DNA of 64,000 nucleotides from JAUIJL01 sp965366625. Its GTDB lineage: Bacteria; Acidobacteriota; Thermoanaerobaculia; Multivoradales; J023. Position numbers and translations under genes: made by a program. The number at the start of each line of letters is the position of its first letter. Positions within the stretch are counted from its first letter, which is position 1. Of this stretch, positions 42,927 through 52,086 are shown one piece after another. The notes below the pieces were generated by a model. The model made no database searches, was not told the origin of the DNA, and saw nothing but the letters and a program-made list of their open reading frames with translations. The DNA lies in the NCBI GenBank assembly GCA_965366625.1, contig CBDUGP010000033.1:1-64000 (forward strand), in the 5' to 3' direction.

Positions 42927-44198
42927 ATGTCTCGATCGATTCATATTTTCATAGCCGCGATTTTGCTCGCGCTCACGGCTTCGCCTATCTTGGCGCAAGG
43001 CGGAATTCTCCGCGGGGTCGTGGTCGACAGTGACGGAAAGCCCATCGAGGGCGTTCAGGTCACGATCACCTCTGAGGAGCTTCCTTCGTTCCGCGAACTC
43101 GCCAAGAGTGACAAACGGGGCAAGTTCTTGGTCCGCTTTCAATCGTCACAAACCCAATACCAATTCGAGATGCTCTTCGAGGCACCCGGATTCCAAAGCT
43201 TCACCCAACCCCTTTCGCCGACGGCTACCCGCCAAATGCGCGAAGAATTCGTCATGGAAAAAGGCGAAGCACGAGTGGTTAAGAGCTTGGGCGATCTCGG
43301 CTCCGTGGTCAGTGGTTCTAGCAACGCTGCGATCAGCGCATTCAATGCCGGATTGACCGCCCAAAAAGAGGGAGATTTGGCCACCGCCCAGGTGAAGCTT
43401 GAAGAAGCTACCGCTGCGGATCCATCCCTTGGACCGGCCCAAGTTTCTTTGGCCCAAGTCTTGTTGGACCTGCGCAAATATGAGGAAGCGGTCGCTGCCT
43501 CGGACACAGCACTGGGGTTGGAGATCAACCGAGCGGAAGCGCTGAAAGTTAAGTATCAGGCCCTTCGCGCTTTGGGCAAACGAGAGGAAGCTGAAGCGGT
43601 TTCGATGGAACTCGATTCCGCGGAGGATGCTGCGGCCTCTGCCCGCCGTCTCTACAACGAGGGTGGAGAAGCTTTCAAAATCAACGACCATGACACGGCG
43701 TTGGCCAAATTCCTCAAGGCTGCGGAACTCGATCCGTCCCTGAAAGACGCCCACCATGCCGTGGCCACCCTGCAGCTGGCTAAAGGACAACATGCGGCTG
43801 CCGCGGAATCCGCAGAAAAGGCACTAGCCCTGGGCTCTGATGACGTCAACACCCTGCGGGTTTTGTACGATGCCCTCGATGCCCAAGGCAACACCGACAA
43901 ATTGATGGAGATTGCTCCGCGACTGGCTGCGGTTGACCCTGAGTTTGGCGGCGCCAAGTTGGTCGAACAGGCCGGCGCCATGTGGAACAGTGGCGAAACC
44001 GCCCGTGCTGTTGCCCTTTGTCGTCAAGCCTTGGTGATCGATCCCGAGTTGCCCAGGGCACATTACTACATCGGTTTGGACAGCTTATCCAAGGGCAAGA
44101 ACGATGAAGCTAAAGCGGCGCTGCAGAAATTCATTGAGATGGCACCCGAGGATGCGGAGGCTGCGACGGCCAAAGAGATGCTGACCTATATCCAATGA
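42927..44198 (+). CDS. Exported TPR protein with carboxypeptidase-regulatory domain
   Basis: 423 residues from ATG at 42927 (GGAGA 8 nt upstream; ATG at 42909 is less likely). The signal peptide is IHIFIAAILLALTASPILA. A CarboxypepD_reg-like domain follows (GILRGVVVDSDGKPIEGVQV to about 105), then about seven TPRs from about 140 (AAISAFNAGLTAQKEGDLAT; ALAKFLKAAELDPSLKDAHH; AVALCRQALVIDPELPRAHY). It sits between two minus-strand VWFA-related genes. The domain order (sandwich then TPR) suggests a periplasmic or surface scaffold. Confidence 0.88.
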   Translation: MSRSIHIFIAAILLALTASPILAQGGILRGVVVDSDGKPIEGVQVTITSEELPSFRELAKSDKRGKFLVRFQSSQTQYQFEMLFEAPGFQSFTQPLSPTATRQMREEFVMEKGEARVVKSLGDLGSVVSGSSNAAISAFNAGLTAQKEGDLATAQVKLEEATAADPSLGPAQVSLAQVLLDLRKYEEAVAASDTALGLEINRAEALKVKYQALRALGKREEAEAVSMELDSAEDAAASARRLYNEGGEAFKINDHDTALAKFLKAAELDPSLKDAHHAVATLQLAKGQHAAAAESAEKALALGSDDVNTLRVLYDALDAQGNTDKLMEIAPRLAAVDPEFGGAKLVEQAGAMWNSGETARAVALCRQALVIDPELPRAHYYIGLDSLSKGKNDEAKAALQKFIEMAPEDAEAATAKEMLTYIQ

Positions 44199-44220
44199 CG
44201 TCGTGGACAGTTGAGCCAGA

Positions 44221-44252
44221 GCAAAAACGCACCCGTGAGGGTGCGTTTTTGC
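44221..44252. terminator. Bidirectional Rho-independent terminator
   Basis: A perfect 14-bp stem (GCAAAAACGCACCC / GGGTGCGTTTTTGC) around GTGA. With T-runs on both strands it serves the convergent TPR gene (ending 44198) and VWFA-related gene (ending 44316). Confidence 0.95.
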
Positions 44253-44315
44253 TTGCAGACGAGACGGACGATCTCTTGGTCGAATCTACGTTGAAGGTCG
44301 GGTGTCGAGCCGGTT

Positions 44316-46103
44316 TCAGCTGCCTGGCGGGCCCACGGTGACGAAAGAAGTCAAGGTGGAGCTTTGTCGCCCGAAGGTATCCAAGATCGTGATGCCGACT
44401 TTCTTTCGTCCAGGGCTGAGCAATAGTTTGTGGGTGTGCATCAAGGATTCCTTGCGCGCCGCCTCGACATGCTCCGGCGCCAAGCGCAAACCCACCGGAG
44501 CGCGGTCGATTTCCGAAATCTCGCCATCTTTACCGGCAGCGCCGACAAAAAGCTGCAAGCGGATCTCGTGTTTTTCACCGAGGGGCAGGATCACCAGATC
44601 TTTGAGTGGAATTTGGAGCTGAAGCGGTACCAGGTAAAGGTCGTCGTCTTGGGGTACCGGAGTCCCCCAGCGAACCTTGATCCCGAGGGGATTTTTCTCG
44701 TGGGAGTAGAGCAAGGCGGATCTGAGGCCGTCTCGCAGGCGCTTTTCCATATTTTGGCTGCGGTAACCCGTGCGATGACGAATGTTCCAATCCTTGTTGG
44801 CATTTCGCAACTTGACTTCAATCTTGTGATACCTGCCGGAGTCGGCATCGCTGGATGGAATGCCGAGGGAATAGAAAAACCTGAAGTCTTGGGCCACTTC
44901 AAGCAGGGCCGGCAAGATTTCGTTGCGGTTGAGAATCGATCGTCCACCGGTCTCCAGGGCCATCAGGCGTAGGGACGATTGCAGGTTTTGCGGCACGACC
45001 GAATCCAGAGTGGTCCTGAGTTTCGGATTCAGGAAGCTGGTGTATTCGGCTGCGCCAAATTCCATGCCGCGCAGGCCTCCGGCGTCGAGGGTGTAGAAGA
45101 TGACCCGATGGGCGTTGGCGCGGCGGTTGACCCGCTCCCATGCACGGGTCGTATCGTGGCGCCCGATTTCAGCGTAGGCCTCGGGCATATTCCATTTCAA
45201 GCCCACAACCTGGAATAGCTCCTCACCGGCCAGCATAGGGATGCCGCTCGAGACGTGAACCAAGGCCTTACGCCCGGGCAGCCCGCCGAGGGTCATGACC
45301 AAACGCTCCAGGGCGTCGACCGATCTATCAACACTGTTCATCATGTCTTCGGCGTAGGTGCGGGCGAAGAGCAGAGAGGTGTCGGGCCGGGTCCCTTTAC
45401 GTTCGATGCGTGTCAAGGCTTCGTAGCGGTCCCGATTTCGGATGGTCGCCAGGCCGGAATCCTCCTCGATGTCGGTCAAGGTCTTGAAGAGGAGATTCTT
45501 TTGGTCCGTGAAGGGTTGCCGTACCTCGAGCTTACGGTCGTAGGTGACGACCATGGCTTGGTCGCCCCGGTGAAGGGATTGCCCGATGAATTGCCGAACG
45601 GCCGGCAGGATGCGATTGCGCTCGACCGGGTCGATGTTGAAATTGTCGACGAAGATGATCAGCCAAAGGCGATGCTCGTCGGGCTGCTCCGGCTCGTCCG
45701 TCGGGCTGTCGATACGTTCGGTCGGGGTTGAATCTTCCCGATTCGGCTCGACGACGAGCTGGGGCCCAGCGCTGGGTACCGCCACCGGCCTGCCCTCGGC
45801 CACGGAATAGAAATTGGTCGCTTCCATAGGGCTTCCGTCTCGGATCACGACAAAATCTTCCCGGTTTAGCCCTTCGACGGGTTGGCCTTCTTTATCGGTC
45901 ACATAGACGTCGATGTTGACGATTTCAACATCGATGCCCTCGATGAAGGCCTCGGCGTTGACCGGGTCGTCGACCGGATCTTCTTGGGTCAAGCCGGCGG
46001 TCGGTAGCATCAGGGCCAACGAAAGAAGGATGAACAGGCCGGCTGGGATGTTGGATCTGGAAGGGAAGGTCAGGGGATGGGGAGCAGTGAAGATGTTTCT
46101 CAT
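44316..46103 (-). CDS. Exported VWFA-related acidobacterial domain protein
   Basis: 595 residues. The signal region is PAGLFILLSLALMLPTAG. The TIGR03436 opening is VEIVNIDVYVTDKEGQPVEG, LNREDFVVIRDGSPMEATNF, then a VWA-like core with LWLIIFVDNFNIDPVERNRI (FVDNF in place of DxSxS) and LGGLPGRKALVHVSSGIPML. The second half contains FFYSLGIPSSDADSGRYHKI and a beta-rich C-terminus ending STLTSFVTVGPPG. It is the same family as 40632-42416 but well diverged. No membrane anchor beyond the signal peptide. Confidence 0.9.
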   Translation of the reverse strand: MRNIFTAPHPLTFPSRSNIPAGLFILLSLALMLPTAGLTQEDPVDDPVNAEAFIEGIDVEIVNIDVYVTDKEGQPVEGLNREDFVVIRDGSPMEATNFYSVAEGRPVAVPSAGPQLVVEPNREDSTPTERIDSPTDEPEQPDEHRLWLIIFVDNFNIDPVERNRILPAVRQFIGQSLHRGDQAMVVTYDRKLEVRQPFTDQKNLLFKTLTDIEEDSGLATIRNRDRYEALTRIERKGTRPDTSLLFARTYAEDMMNSVDRSVDALERLVMTLGGLPGRKALVHVSSGIPMLAGEELFQVVGLKWNMPEAYAEIGRHDTTRAWERVNRRANAHRVIFYTLDAGGLRGMEFGAAEYTSFLNPKLRTTLDSVVPQNLQSSLRLMALETGGRSILNRNEILPALLEVAQDFRFFYSLGIPSSDADSGRYHKIEVKLRNANKDWNIRHRTGYRSQNMEKRLRDGLRSALLYSHEKNPLGIKVRWGTPVPQDDDLYLVPLQLQIPLKDLVILPLGEKHEIRLQLFVGAAGKDGEISEIDRAPVGLRLAPEHVEAARKESLMHTHKLLLSPGRKKVGITILDTFGRQSSTLTSFVTVGPPGS

Positions 46104-46255
46104 GGCGGAGCAAGGATCTCATGTGTTCGGAACCATGGGAAGAGCGGCCTACAGCGCCCAGAGGGCGTCTTGCAGGCGGTCCGAACCGATTGTGCGGACT
46201 CGAAGTCCGCCAGCCATTTCTAGGCTTAGTATGACGGCTGCTCCCCTCGTCTACG

Positions 46256-47956
46256 TCAGAGTCGAAGCCGATCCAGGCGGGCGACGGTCTCAGGACCAAT
46301 CTTGTGGAAGACGAATCGGCTCACAAGACCGTCGGGGTTCGGAAACGCGGCAGGAAGGTAGATTCCTCGTTCGAGGAAAAAGGCTTCGATGGCCCCATGA
46401 CGCTGCCCATCAGCCCCGTCGGGCCATTCTTTCTCAGTCGACGGCTTGCCGTTTTCGAAACAGGCTACCTCGGCCATTTCGGAAGCTTCGAAGCCCATGA
46501 AGACTAGCGTGGGGATCTCCAAACGCCTCGACAGCTCGGCGGCGTTCCAACAGGCGTGCTGCCCGTCCCCAACCCTCGCCCAACCGAGAGAGCGATATTC
46601 GAGAGTCCACTCGAATCCAACGAGCTGGAAAAGGAAACTCTCGGGCTCAGCAACTTTCACGCTGCGGCCGCCGACGTCGATGTCGAGCTCCGCGTTACGA
46701 ATATCCGCGAGCACCGGGGCGATCTCCGCGATCGGCCCTTGCCCAGCCAGCACCACCCACGTGCTTTCCCATTCGCTGAGGGCAGCCATCAGGTCACAGG
46801 CTCCTCGCTTTGAAAGCGACCCCGGCTTCAGCGGACGTCCCTCGCATTGGAAGGCGGGCGAAAGGGCGAAATTTCCCCGAGTCGAGGCAGCTTCCTCGAT
46901 CCGGCGGCGGATCAGATCCTTGAACGGGCCCCGGGCCGCGCGAGCTGGTGTGCCACCGTTGTGATCGACCAGGACAGGATCCGCCCCGGCCTCCAATAAG
47001 ATCTCTACCAACCCGATATCGCCGAGGCTCGCCGCCACTCCCAGGGCGGACCCACCTCGGCCAATGTCACCCCGACCGTCGACCTCGGCGCCGGCGGCAA
47101 GCAGAGTCTGGAGCCGTGCCTGATCCCGTTGGCCGGCGGCGAGATAGAGCGGGGATGTCCCATCATCGTTGAATGCATTGGGGTCTGCACCAGCCTCCAG
47201 AAGCCAGTCGGCAACCTCGAAAACCCCATGGTAGAAGGCCTTGCCCAACAAGGACAATCCGTCAGGACCTACTCGGTCGAGGTGCTCGCCGAGCACGCCT
47301 CGGCGAATCTTTTCTTCGATGATCGGCAGATGCTCCCCGTCCTTTTCCCGGCGGCTTTCGAGCATGAGATCGTTCAGGCTCCGCTCGTCCTTGCGCCACG
47401 GGAGGATCCCGTCGGGCGAGCCTTTGCCGCGCAATACAGCTGCGAAGGATCCTGCGTCCTGCCGCTCTTCGTCATCCTTCACCGCCGTCTCAAAACATTC
47501 ATCGGTTGGCAGAGCGCCGAGCACCAACAAACGCGAGACGAGCGGGGCGTCCCGTTCTTTCACTCCAACCTGGAGCGCCTCGGCAAGCTGGTCTTCCGAG
47601 GGCTCGAAGCCGAAGCTCAAGAGCAACTCGAGCGCTTCGAGACCAGATTCCCGCGACAGGGCTTCAACCAGGGAATCCGAGCACGACAGCATAGAAGCAC
47701 CCCGCTCCAACAACAAACGAGCTGCAGTGAGTTCGCCGCGATCGAGCGCTGCTTGGAGCGGAGAGTACTCTTCCCTTAGCTCTTCCCCGACGTCGATGGC
47801 GGCGCCGTGATCGAGCAAGAGGGCGATTGATCTCAGATAGCCCGAACCGGCAGCTGTCACCAGATCGGAAGGAACCTCACGAACCGTGGAGACACGGTGC
47901 AACTTCGAGAGCCGCTGGTAGATCTCGTTCCAGGCGTGTAGCGAGTCTTCATTCAT
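46256..47956 (-). CDS. Ankyrin-repeat protein
   Basis: 566 residues, no signal peptide. Residues about 25-130 and 225-345 carry ankyrin repeats: LRSIALLLDHGAAIDVGEEL, AARLLLERGAS, VADWLLEAGADPNAFNDDG, ARLQTLLAAGAEVDGRGDIG, LVEILLEAGADPVLVDHNGG. The segment between them is more degenerate. The C-terminal ~200 residues (from about 360) form an unrecognised domain with STWVVLAGQGPIAEIAPV and FQLVGFEWTLEYRSLGW. Cytoplasmic, protein-binding; resembles ankyrin immunity proteins of polymorphic toxin systems, though no toxin gene is adjacent. Confidence 0.85.
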   Translation of the reverse strand: MNEDSLHAWNEIYQRLSKLHRVSTVREVPSDLVTAAGSGYLRSIALLLDHGAAIDVGEELREEYSPLQAALDRGELTAARLLLERGASMLSCSDSLVEALSRESGLEALELLLSFGFEPSEDQLAEALQVGVKERDAPLVSRLLVLGALPTDECFETAVKDDEERQDAGSFAAVLRGKGSPDGILPWRKDERSLNDLMLESRREKDGEHLPIIEEKIRRGVLGEHLDRVGPDGLSLLGKAFYHGVFEVADWLLEAGADPNAFNDDGTSPLYLAAGQRDQARLQTLLAAGAEVDGRGDIGRGGSALGVAASLGDIGLVEILLEAGADPVLVDHNGGTPARAARGPFKDLIRRRIEEAASTRGNFALSPAFQCEGRPLKPGSLSKRGACDLMAALSEWESTWVVLAGQGPIAEIAPVLADIRNAELDIDVGGRSVKVAEPESFLFQLVGFEWTLEYRSLGWARVGDGQHACWNAAELSRRLEIPTLVFMGFEASEMAEVACFENGKPSTEKEWPDGADGQRHGAIEAFFLERGIYLPAAFPNPDGLVSRFVFHKIGPETVARLDRLRL

Positions 47957-48291
47957 GACCCTCGATACTCCAAGCTCGTGGTTCGGATTAAAGGGCGTCG
48001 GGAGGCGGTCGGACCCCCTACTCTAGATCGAACACGAGGACTGTGGGAACTCACTCGTACTTGAGCACGAGGGTTTTGGATAGCGGAATAATAGGTGTTG
48101 CAGGCCGCTGAGCACACGCCGCTACTCGCCATTGCGTCCAAAGAGACGAAATCAGCTTGCGAGGTGCAGCGCTTGCGGGGTGACGGCCATTTCTAGACTG
48201 CCCGGTCCCACTGGTGCCAACCACTTTTGGGATGCCAATTCAAATGCCTGGCGGCTAGCGGTCTTTCGATTTGCGATAAGCTGATCTGCCT
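47957..48291. other. 335-bp intergenic region
   Basis: It lies between two divergent genes (ankyrin and SMI1/KNR4-like). I see no hairpin with a T-run, no clear promoter and no codon-like frame; a minus-strand frame at 48193-48729 is antisense to the downstream gene. Confidence 0.5.
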
Positions 48292-48957
48292 ATGTCCTAC
48301 TTCAAGAGCCCACATTTTGCCTACTCTCTGGTGCTCGTTCTGTGTGCTTGTACAAACGGGACTCCGAGCGATCGAGGCCAAACCAACCACCATGAAAGGC
48401 GTCCCTTGACTGAGGTTTTTGCCAGCATTCGTGAATATTACCGTGAGCATCATCCGTCGATCGAAATGAGCTTGCGCCCAGGAGCCGACGAAGAGACTAT
48501 CCTGGCACTGGAAAACGGTATCGGTTTCGAGCTGCCGGTTGAGTTCAAGGAGCTTTACCGGCTGGCGGACGGCCAAGAGGAAGTGAATCATCCGTTCTTC
48601 CCGGACGGCTACGACTTCATGCCGATCGAATTCATTCTCTCCACTTGGAAAATGCACAACCAAATCAACGACGAGAGCGACCCTCCGACGAGACTCCCTG
48701 TCGGTCCGGTACGAGACGATTGGTGGCAATCAGAATGGATTCCCTTCGCTTCTATGATCTCAGGAGACTTTCTCTGCATCGACCTCGCCCCGGGACCCGG
48801 CGGAAGCACTGGTCAGGTGATCGAATTCATTCACGACAGCCCGTCGAGAGATCGGCTTTCGGTCAATCTCACGGATTTTCTTGGTGATCTCGATGAGGGA
48901 TTGCGCAACGGGAGCTACCGGATGGATCCGAAAATCGGCATCATCGTCTCCCGATGA
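48292..48957 (+). CDS. SMI1/KNR4-family protein, probable lipoprotein
   Basis: 221 residues. The N-terminus FAYSLVLVLCACTNG looks like a lipoprotein signal with Cys at the junction, unusual for this normally cytoplasmic family. The SMI1/KNR4 core is clear: LRPGADEETILALENGIGFE, LPVEFKELYRLADGQEEV, WIPFASMISGDFLCIDLAPG and GQVIEFIHDSP. Many SMI1/KNR4 proteins are immunity proteins that neutralise secreted toxins; a membrane-attached form could act in the periplasm (inference). The ribosome binding site is weak, so the start, and thus the signal, needs care. Confidence 0.82.
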   Translation: MSYFKSPHFAYSLVLVLCACTNGTPSDRGQTNHHERRPLTEVFASIREYYREHHPSIEMSLRPGADEETILALENGIGFELPVEFKELYRLADGQEEVNHPFFPDGYDFMPIEFILSTWKMHNQINDESDPPTRLPVGPVRDDWWQSEWIPFASMISGDFLCIDLAPGPGGSTGQVIEFIHDSPSRDRLSVNLTDFLGDLDEGLRNGSYRMDPKIGIIVSR

Positions 48958-49060
48958 AAAGGATTAGCTCTAGTATTCACACGCGTTGAATAGATCCCGA
49001 TCTCTGAGATTCCTGAACCACTCGCCGCAGCGCATTCGGTCGGCCTCCCTCAAATGGACG

Positions 49061-49543
49061 TCAAACCGGGTCGGCGCTCGAGCAGCGGGGGTCGTCTGCG
49101 GGCAGCTTGGCCTTGGCTTGGCCGACGGGTGTGAAGTGTTCCCGATCACCGTTCATGGAGATGCTTTCCACGTAGTAGAAGTAGGACCGGCAAGGGTCGA
49201 TGGTTCGATCTTCAAAGGCATAACTGGTGATTTCGTCGGTGGTGCCTTGGCCTTCGAGGGTTTCCGGGTTGATTTGCTCCCATGGACCTTCCGCGGTGTC
49301 GGCGCGAAAAACATCGAAGCCGAAATTGTCGACTTCGCTCGAAGTCTGCCATTTGATGGTGTTTTTGAAGTCCTCGTCCGAGGCCTCCGCCTTAGATTCC
49401 TCCGACGTGGATTCCTCCGACGTGGATTCATCGGAAGTGGGAGGTTCCATCAGCCCGCTCGCGGCAGCCGGTGGGATCAGCCAAGCCAAAGTGAGGAGGG
49501 TCGAGCCTATGAGAGGCATCAAGTTGCGGGTCAAGCTATTCAA
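49061..49543 (-). CDS. Secreted protein with an FnIII-like domain
   Basis: 160 residues from TTG at 49543, which has AGGAG 9 nt upstream and overlaps the stop of the C25 peptidase by 8 bp; ATG at 49519 is the alternative. The signal peptide is LIGSTLLTLAWLIPPAAA. An acidic spacer contains a SEESTSEES repeat. The single domain has TIKWQTSSEVDNFGFDVFRA, GPWEQINP, and SYFYYVESISMNGDREHF, the beta-sandwich common in secreted proteins of Bacteroidota, Chloroflexota and Acidobacteriota. It closes with a Cys pair. Probably secreted and functionally linked to the peptidase through coupling. Confidence 0.75.
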   Translation of the reverse strand: MNSLTRNLMPLIGSTLLTLAWLIPPAAASGLMEPPTSDESTSEESTSEESKAEASDEDFKNTIKWQTSSEVDNFGFDVFRADTAEGPWEQINPETLEGQGTTDEITSYAFEDRTIDPCRSYFYYVESISMNGDREHFTPVGQAKAKLPADDPRCSSADPV

Positions 49544-52052
49544 GGTCTGTAGCTCCTGCTTCAGAGGCGGTTGAGGTCGCTGCAAGCCCGGCGGTTGCGC
49601 GCTCGTCGGAAGGCGGCTCGGCCGGCAGCGGAACGGGGATCGCTGGATCACCCATCAGGTTATAAGTCTCTACAAAAATGCGACGTTTCAGCTCGTGTTT
49701 GGCCCGGCGAATTCCTTCGCCCAGGGTGATGCCGGGTTGGGTCAGATGATGCAAGAGGGTCGTGCTCCAGCGCTGCGCAGGCGAGTTGCGCCAGGATGCC
49801 CCGAGCACCGCAATGGCGCCTCGATCATCCATTCGCAGTAGCTTCTCACCGATGGAATCGGCGGTCGGATGGTCGAAGGGAGCTGAGTAGCAGGTCATGC
49901 TGAGCACGATCGGCAGGCGACGATTGGGCTGTAATTTGTCCAGGTCTTCGAGGGTGAAGAGGTCATGGTTCTTCTTGACGTCCGGCGGACCCGTACGCCA
50001 GATGTAGCGCCCGCCATGGCCGAGAAAATGCACGAAGAGCTGACCCTCATCGAAAGCTCGGATCAGGGTTTCGGTGTGCTCGGCGTTGCTCTCCTCCGAG
50101 GACAGGGGATAGATCTTCTGGGGCTCGAAGCCTTCTTCCGTCAACCACGAGGCCAACGTGTCACTGCGGTTTTGGTAGCCGGGATTCTCGTTGGTGATCA
50201 GCAGCGCATTGCGGTTCCACGATCCTGCCTCCGGCTCGAGCAGATAGCGGCGGATTTTGTCGACGATTTGACGGGTTTCCGCGGCTGAGACCACGGGTAA
50301 TCGGCCCACCGCGAGATCGGGAAGGTAGTCGTCCCCGTCGACCGCGACGAAGTAGTTGTCGCTGGCGGAATGGCCTTGGTGGGTGGTGAAGTTCCAGGTC
50401 GGGATCAAATTGCGATGATTGAGTTCGGCGCCCTCGGCGTAAGGGGTGCTTTTATTTTTGGCGAACCGCTGAATCTCCCACGGCCGGAAGGTCCAATCCG
50501 CGTAATGATCGTCGTCGGCCCAGGGATTCTTGCTGTCCCAGCTGGCATCGCCCACCAGCAGCAGATAGCGGGGAGCGGGTTTCTGCCAGTGGTGGTAGGC
50601 GTAGGACACGAATTCTCGCAGGGCCTTGGGATCTTGGATGCCGCCGAAGGTTTCATCGTAGACGTCCTCGATGTCCACCACAGCCACGGACAACCCGCGA
50701 GCTCGATGAAGTTCCGCTAAGGGCTCGACCTCGGCCGCGAGGCTCGAATGGGTGACCATGATGTAGTCCGCCTGATTCTTGGGGTCGAGCCAGTTGGAGG
50801 GCTGATCCAAGGAGACTGCGGACACGGCAGCGAGTCGATCCGCGGGCGCTGCGAAGAACGATCTATCTTCCTGATCTTCCTGAGGAATTTGGATCGCAGC
50901 TCGGGTGGACTGGTCCTCGCCGGCGCTGAGGGAAATGCGTCGCCCCGCGCGGCTGAAGACGAGCAGGTCGGCGGACTCTTCTGCTTGGAGGCCCTCAGCC
51001 TGCTGATCCTCGGTTTGATCGTCGCCGGCCTGTGGCTCGCGGGTCAGCTCCAGGAACTCGGATTCCGGTGGAGCGGTCAAAGCGATTTGCTGTTCCCCAA
51101 CCCTGCCGTCGTGGGGAAAGTCCACCTCGATCCAATTGAGCATCACCACGTCGATAAGCGCCTTCTTACCGTCCATTCGAACGGGAATTTTGAGGCCCAA
51201 GGTGTTTTCGCCGCGCACGAGCTGATCGGCCGGCAGATCCCGAAGCTCGAAAACGAAGGGATCACCGCCGCTCCACTCTTGGGTGTCTAAGACTCGATCG
51301 TTGAGGTGCACGGTCAACGCGTGATCCGCTAGGTCCGGATTGTTCTTTCTGCGCACGCGCGACCAGCCGCGCAAGCCAATTCTCAGATGGACCTTGGCCT
51401 CTGGATCCTGAGCGAGGTGTGAGAGGTCCACGGTTTGAGTTAAGGGCTCGCGGTGAAGGTGAACCAACTTCTTCCAGAACCACAGCTCTTCGATCGACCC
51501 ATCCCGCTTGGGCGGCAGGCGCAGGAACATTTGGTCCTGTTCCAGATGTTGAATCGATCTCGGATGGGGTCCTGGGGCCGCCTGGGCAGCCTTCGATTCG
51601 AGGGGCGTCATGCGCGCGGGAGATTCGGCGTCGGTGCGCAGCGTGTAAACGTTGAACCGAGTGACCTCGCTCGAATAGGAGACCTCCCCGGCCAAATGCT
51701 CCGCGACCAGCTCGATCCAATTGCCGGAGTCGAAAATACCGTCTCCGCCGTCTTCGATCCAAATTGGAATCGGCGTGTCTCGATGAAAAAGACCGAGGCG
51801 GGCGGTGTTTAAGGGCTCTCCGCCCGTGGCATCGAAGCCGGCATCGACCAATTCTTCGTAGGTCAGCCGATACACGCCGTCGCTTTCAACGTAGAGCTTG
51901 AATTGAGCCGATGCCTGGGCCGTTCCTTCGGCCGTTCCTTTGGCCGTTGGAGAGTCGGCGGGTTCGGCGGATAACGGCGACTGGACCAGCAGCTGACAGG
52001 CGAGCAAGAGGCTGGGTCGGAGGGACCTGAAAATGCTTATGGCAGATGGCAT
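49536..52052 (-). CDS. Gingipain-type C25 family cysteine peptidase
   Basis: 838 residues with a signal peptide (PSLLLACQLLVQSPLSA). About 380 residues of beta-sandwich N-terminal domains precede the caspase-fold core: YIMVTHSSLAAEVEPLAELH, YLLLVGDASWDS, LPDLAVGRLPV, catalytic His in FVHFLGHGGRYIW (about 679) and catalytic Cys in LSMTCYSAPFD (about 721), then NLMGDPAIPVPLP. Gingipain relatives are often exported by type IX secretion; no Por genes are in the window. The ribosome binding site is weak. Fourth gene of a tight five-gene minus-strand run. Confidence 0.92.
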   Translation of the reverse strand: MPSAISIFRSLRPSLLLACQLLVQSPLSAEPADSPTAKGTAEGTAQASAQFKLYVESDGVYRLTYEELVDAGFDATGGEPLNTARLGLFHRDTPIPIWIEDGGDGIFDSGNWIELVAEHLAGEVSYSSEVTRFNVYTLRTDAESPARMTPLESKAAQAAPGPHPRSIQHLEQDQMFLRLPPKRDGSIEELWFWKKLVHLHREPLTQTVDLSHLAQDPEAKVHLRIGLRGWSRVRRKNNPDLADHALTVHLNDRVLDTQEWSGGDPFVFELRDLPADQLVRGENTLGLKIPVRMDGKKALIDVVMLNWIEVDFPHDGRVGEQQIALTAPPESEFLELTREPQAGDDQTEDQQAEGLQAEESADLLVFSRAGRRISLSAGEDQSTRAAIQIPQEDQEDRSFFAAPADRLAAVSAVSLDQPSNWLDPKNQADYIMVTHSSLAAEVEPLAELHRARGLSVAVVDIEDVYDETFGGIQDPKALREFVSYAYHHWQKPAPRYLLLVGDASWDSKNPWADDDHYADWTFRPWEIQRFAKNKSTPYAEGAELNHRNLIPTWNFTTHQGHSASDNYFVAVDGDDYLPDLAVGRLPVVSAAETRQIVDKIRRYLLEPEAGSWNRNALLITNENPGYQNRSDTLASWLTEEGFEPQKIYPLSSEESNAEHTETLIRAFDEGQLFVHFLGHGGRYIWRTGPPDVKKNHDLFTLEDLDKLQPNRRLPIVLSMTCYSAPFDHPTADSIGEKLLRMDDRGAIAVLGASWRNSPAQRWSTTLLHHLTQPGITLGEGIRRAKHELKRRIFVETYNLMGDPAIPVPLPAEPPSDERATAGLAATSTASEAGATDLE

Positions 52053-52086
52053 ATTTGGATTTTACGTCCCTTGGGTAGACCTGGGT

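Noticed and set aside
46194..46210. Short palindrome GCGGACT-CGA-AGTCCGC as a terminator or operator
   Set aside because: A 7-bp stem with no T-run, upstream of a start codon in a region with no other signal; such stems are common by chance in GC-rich DNA.
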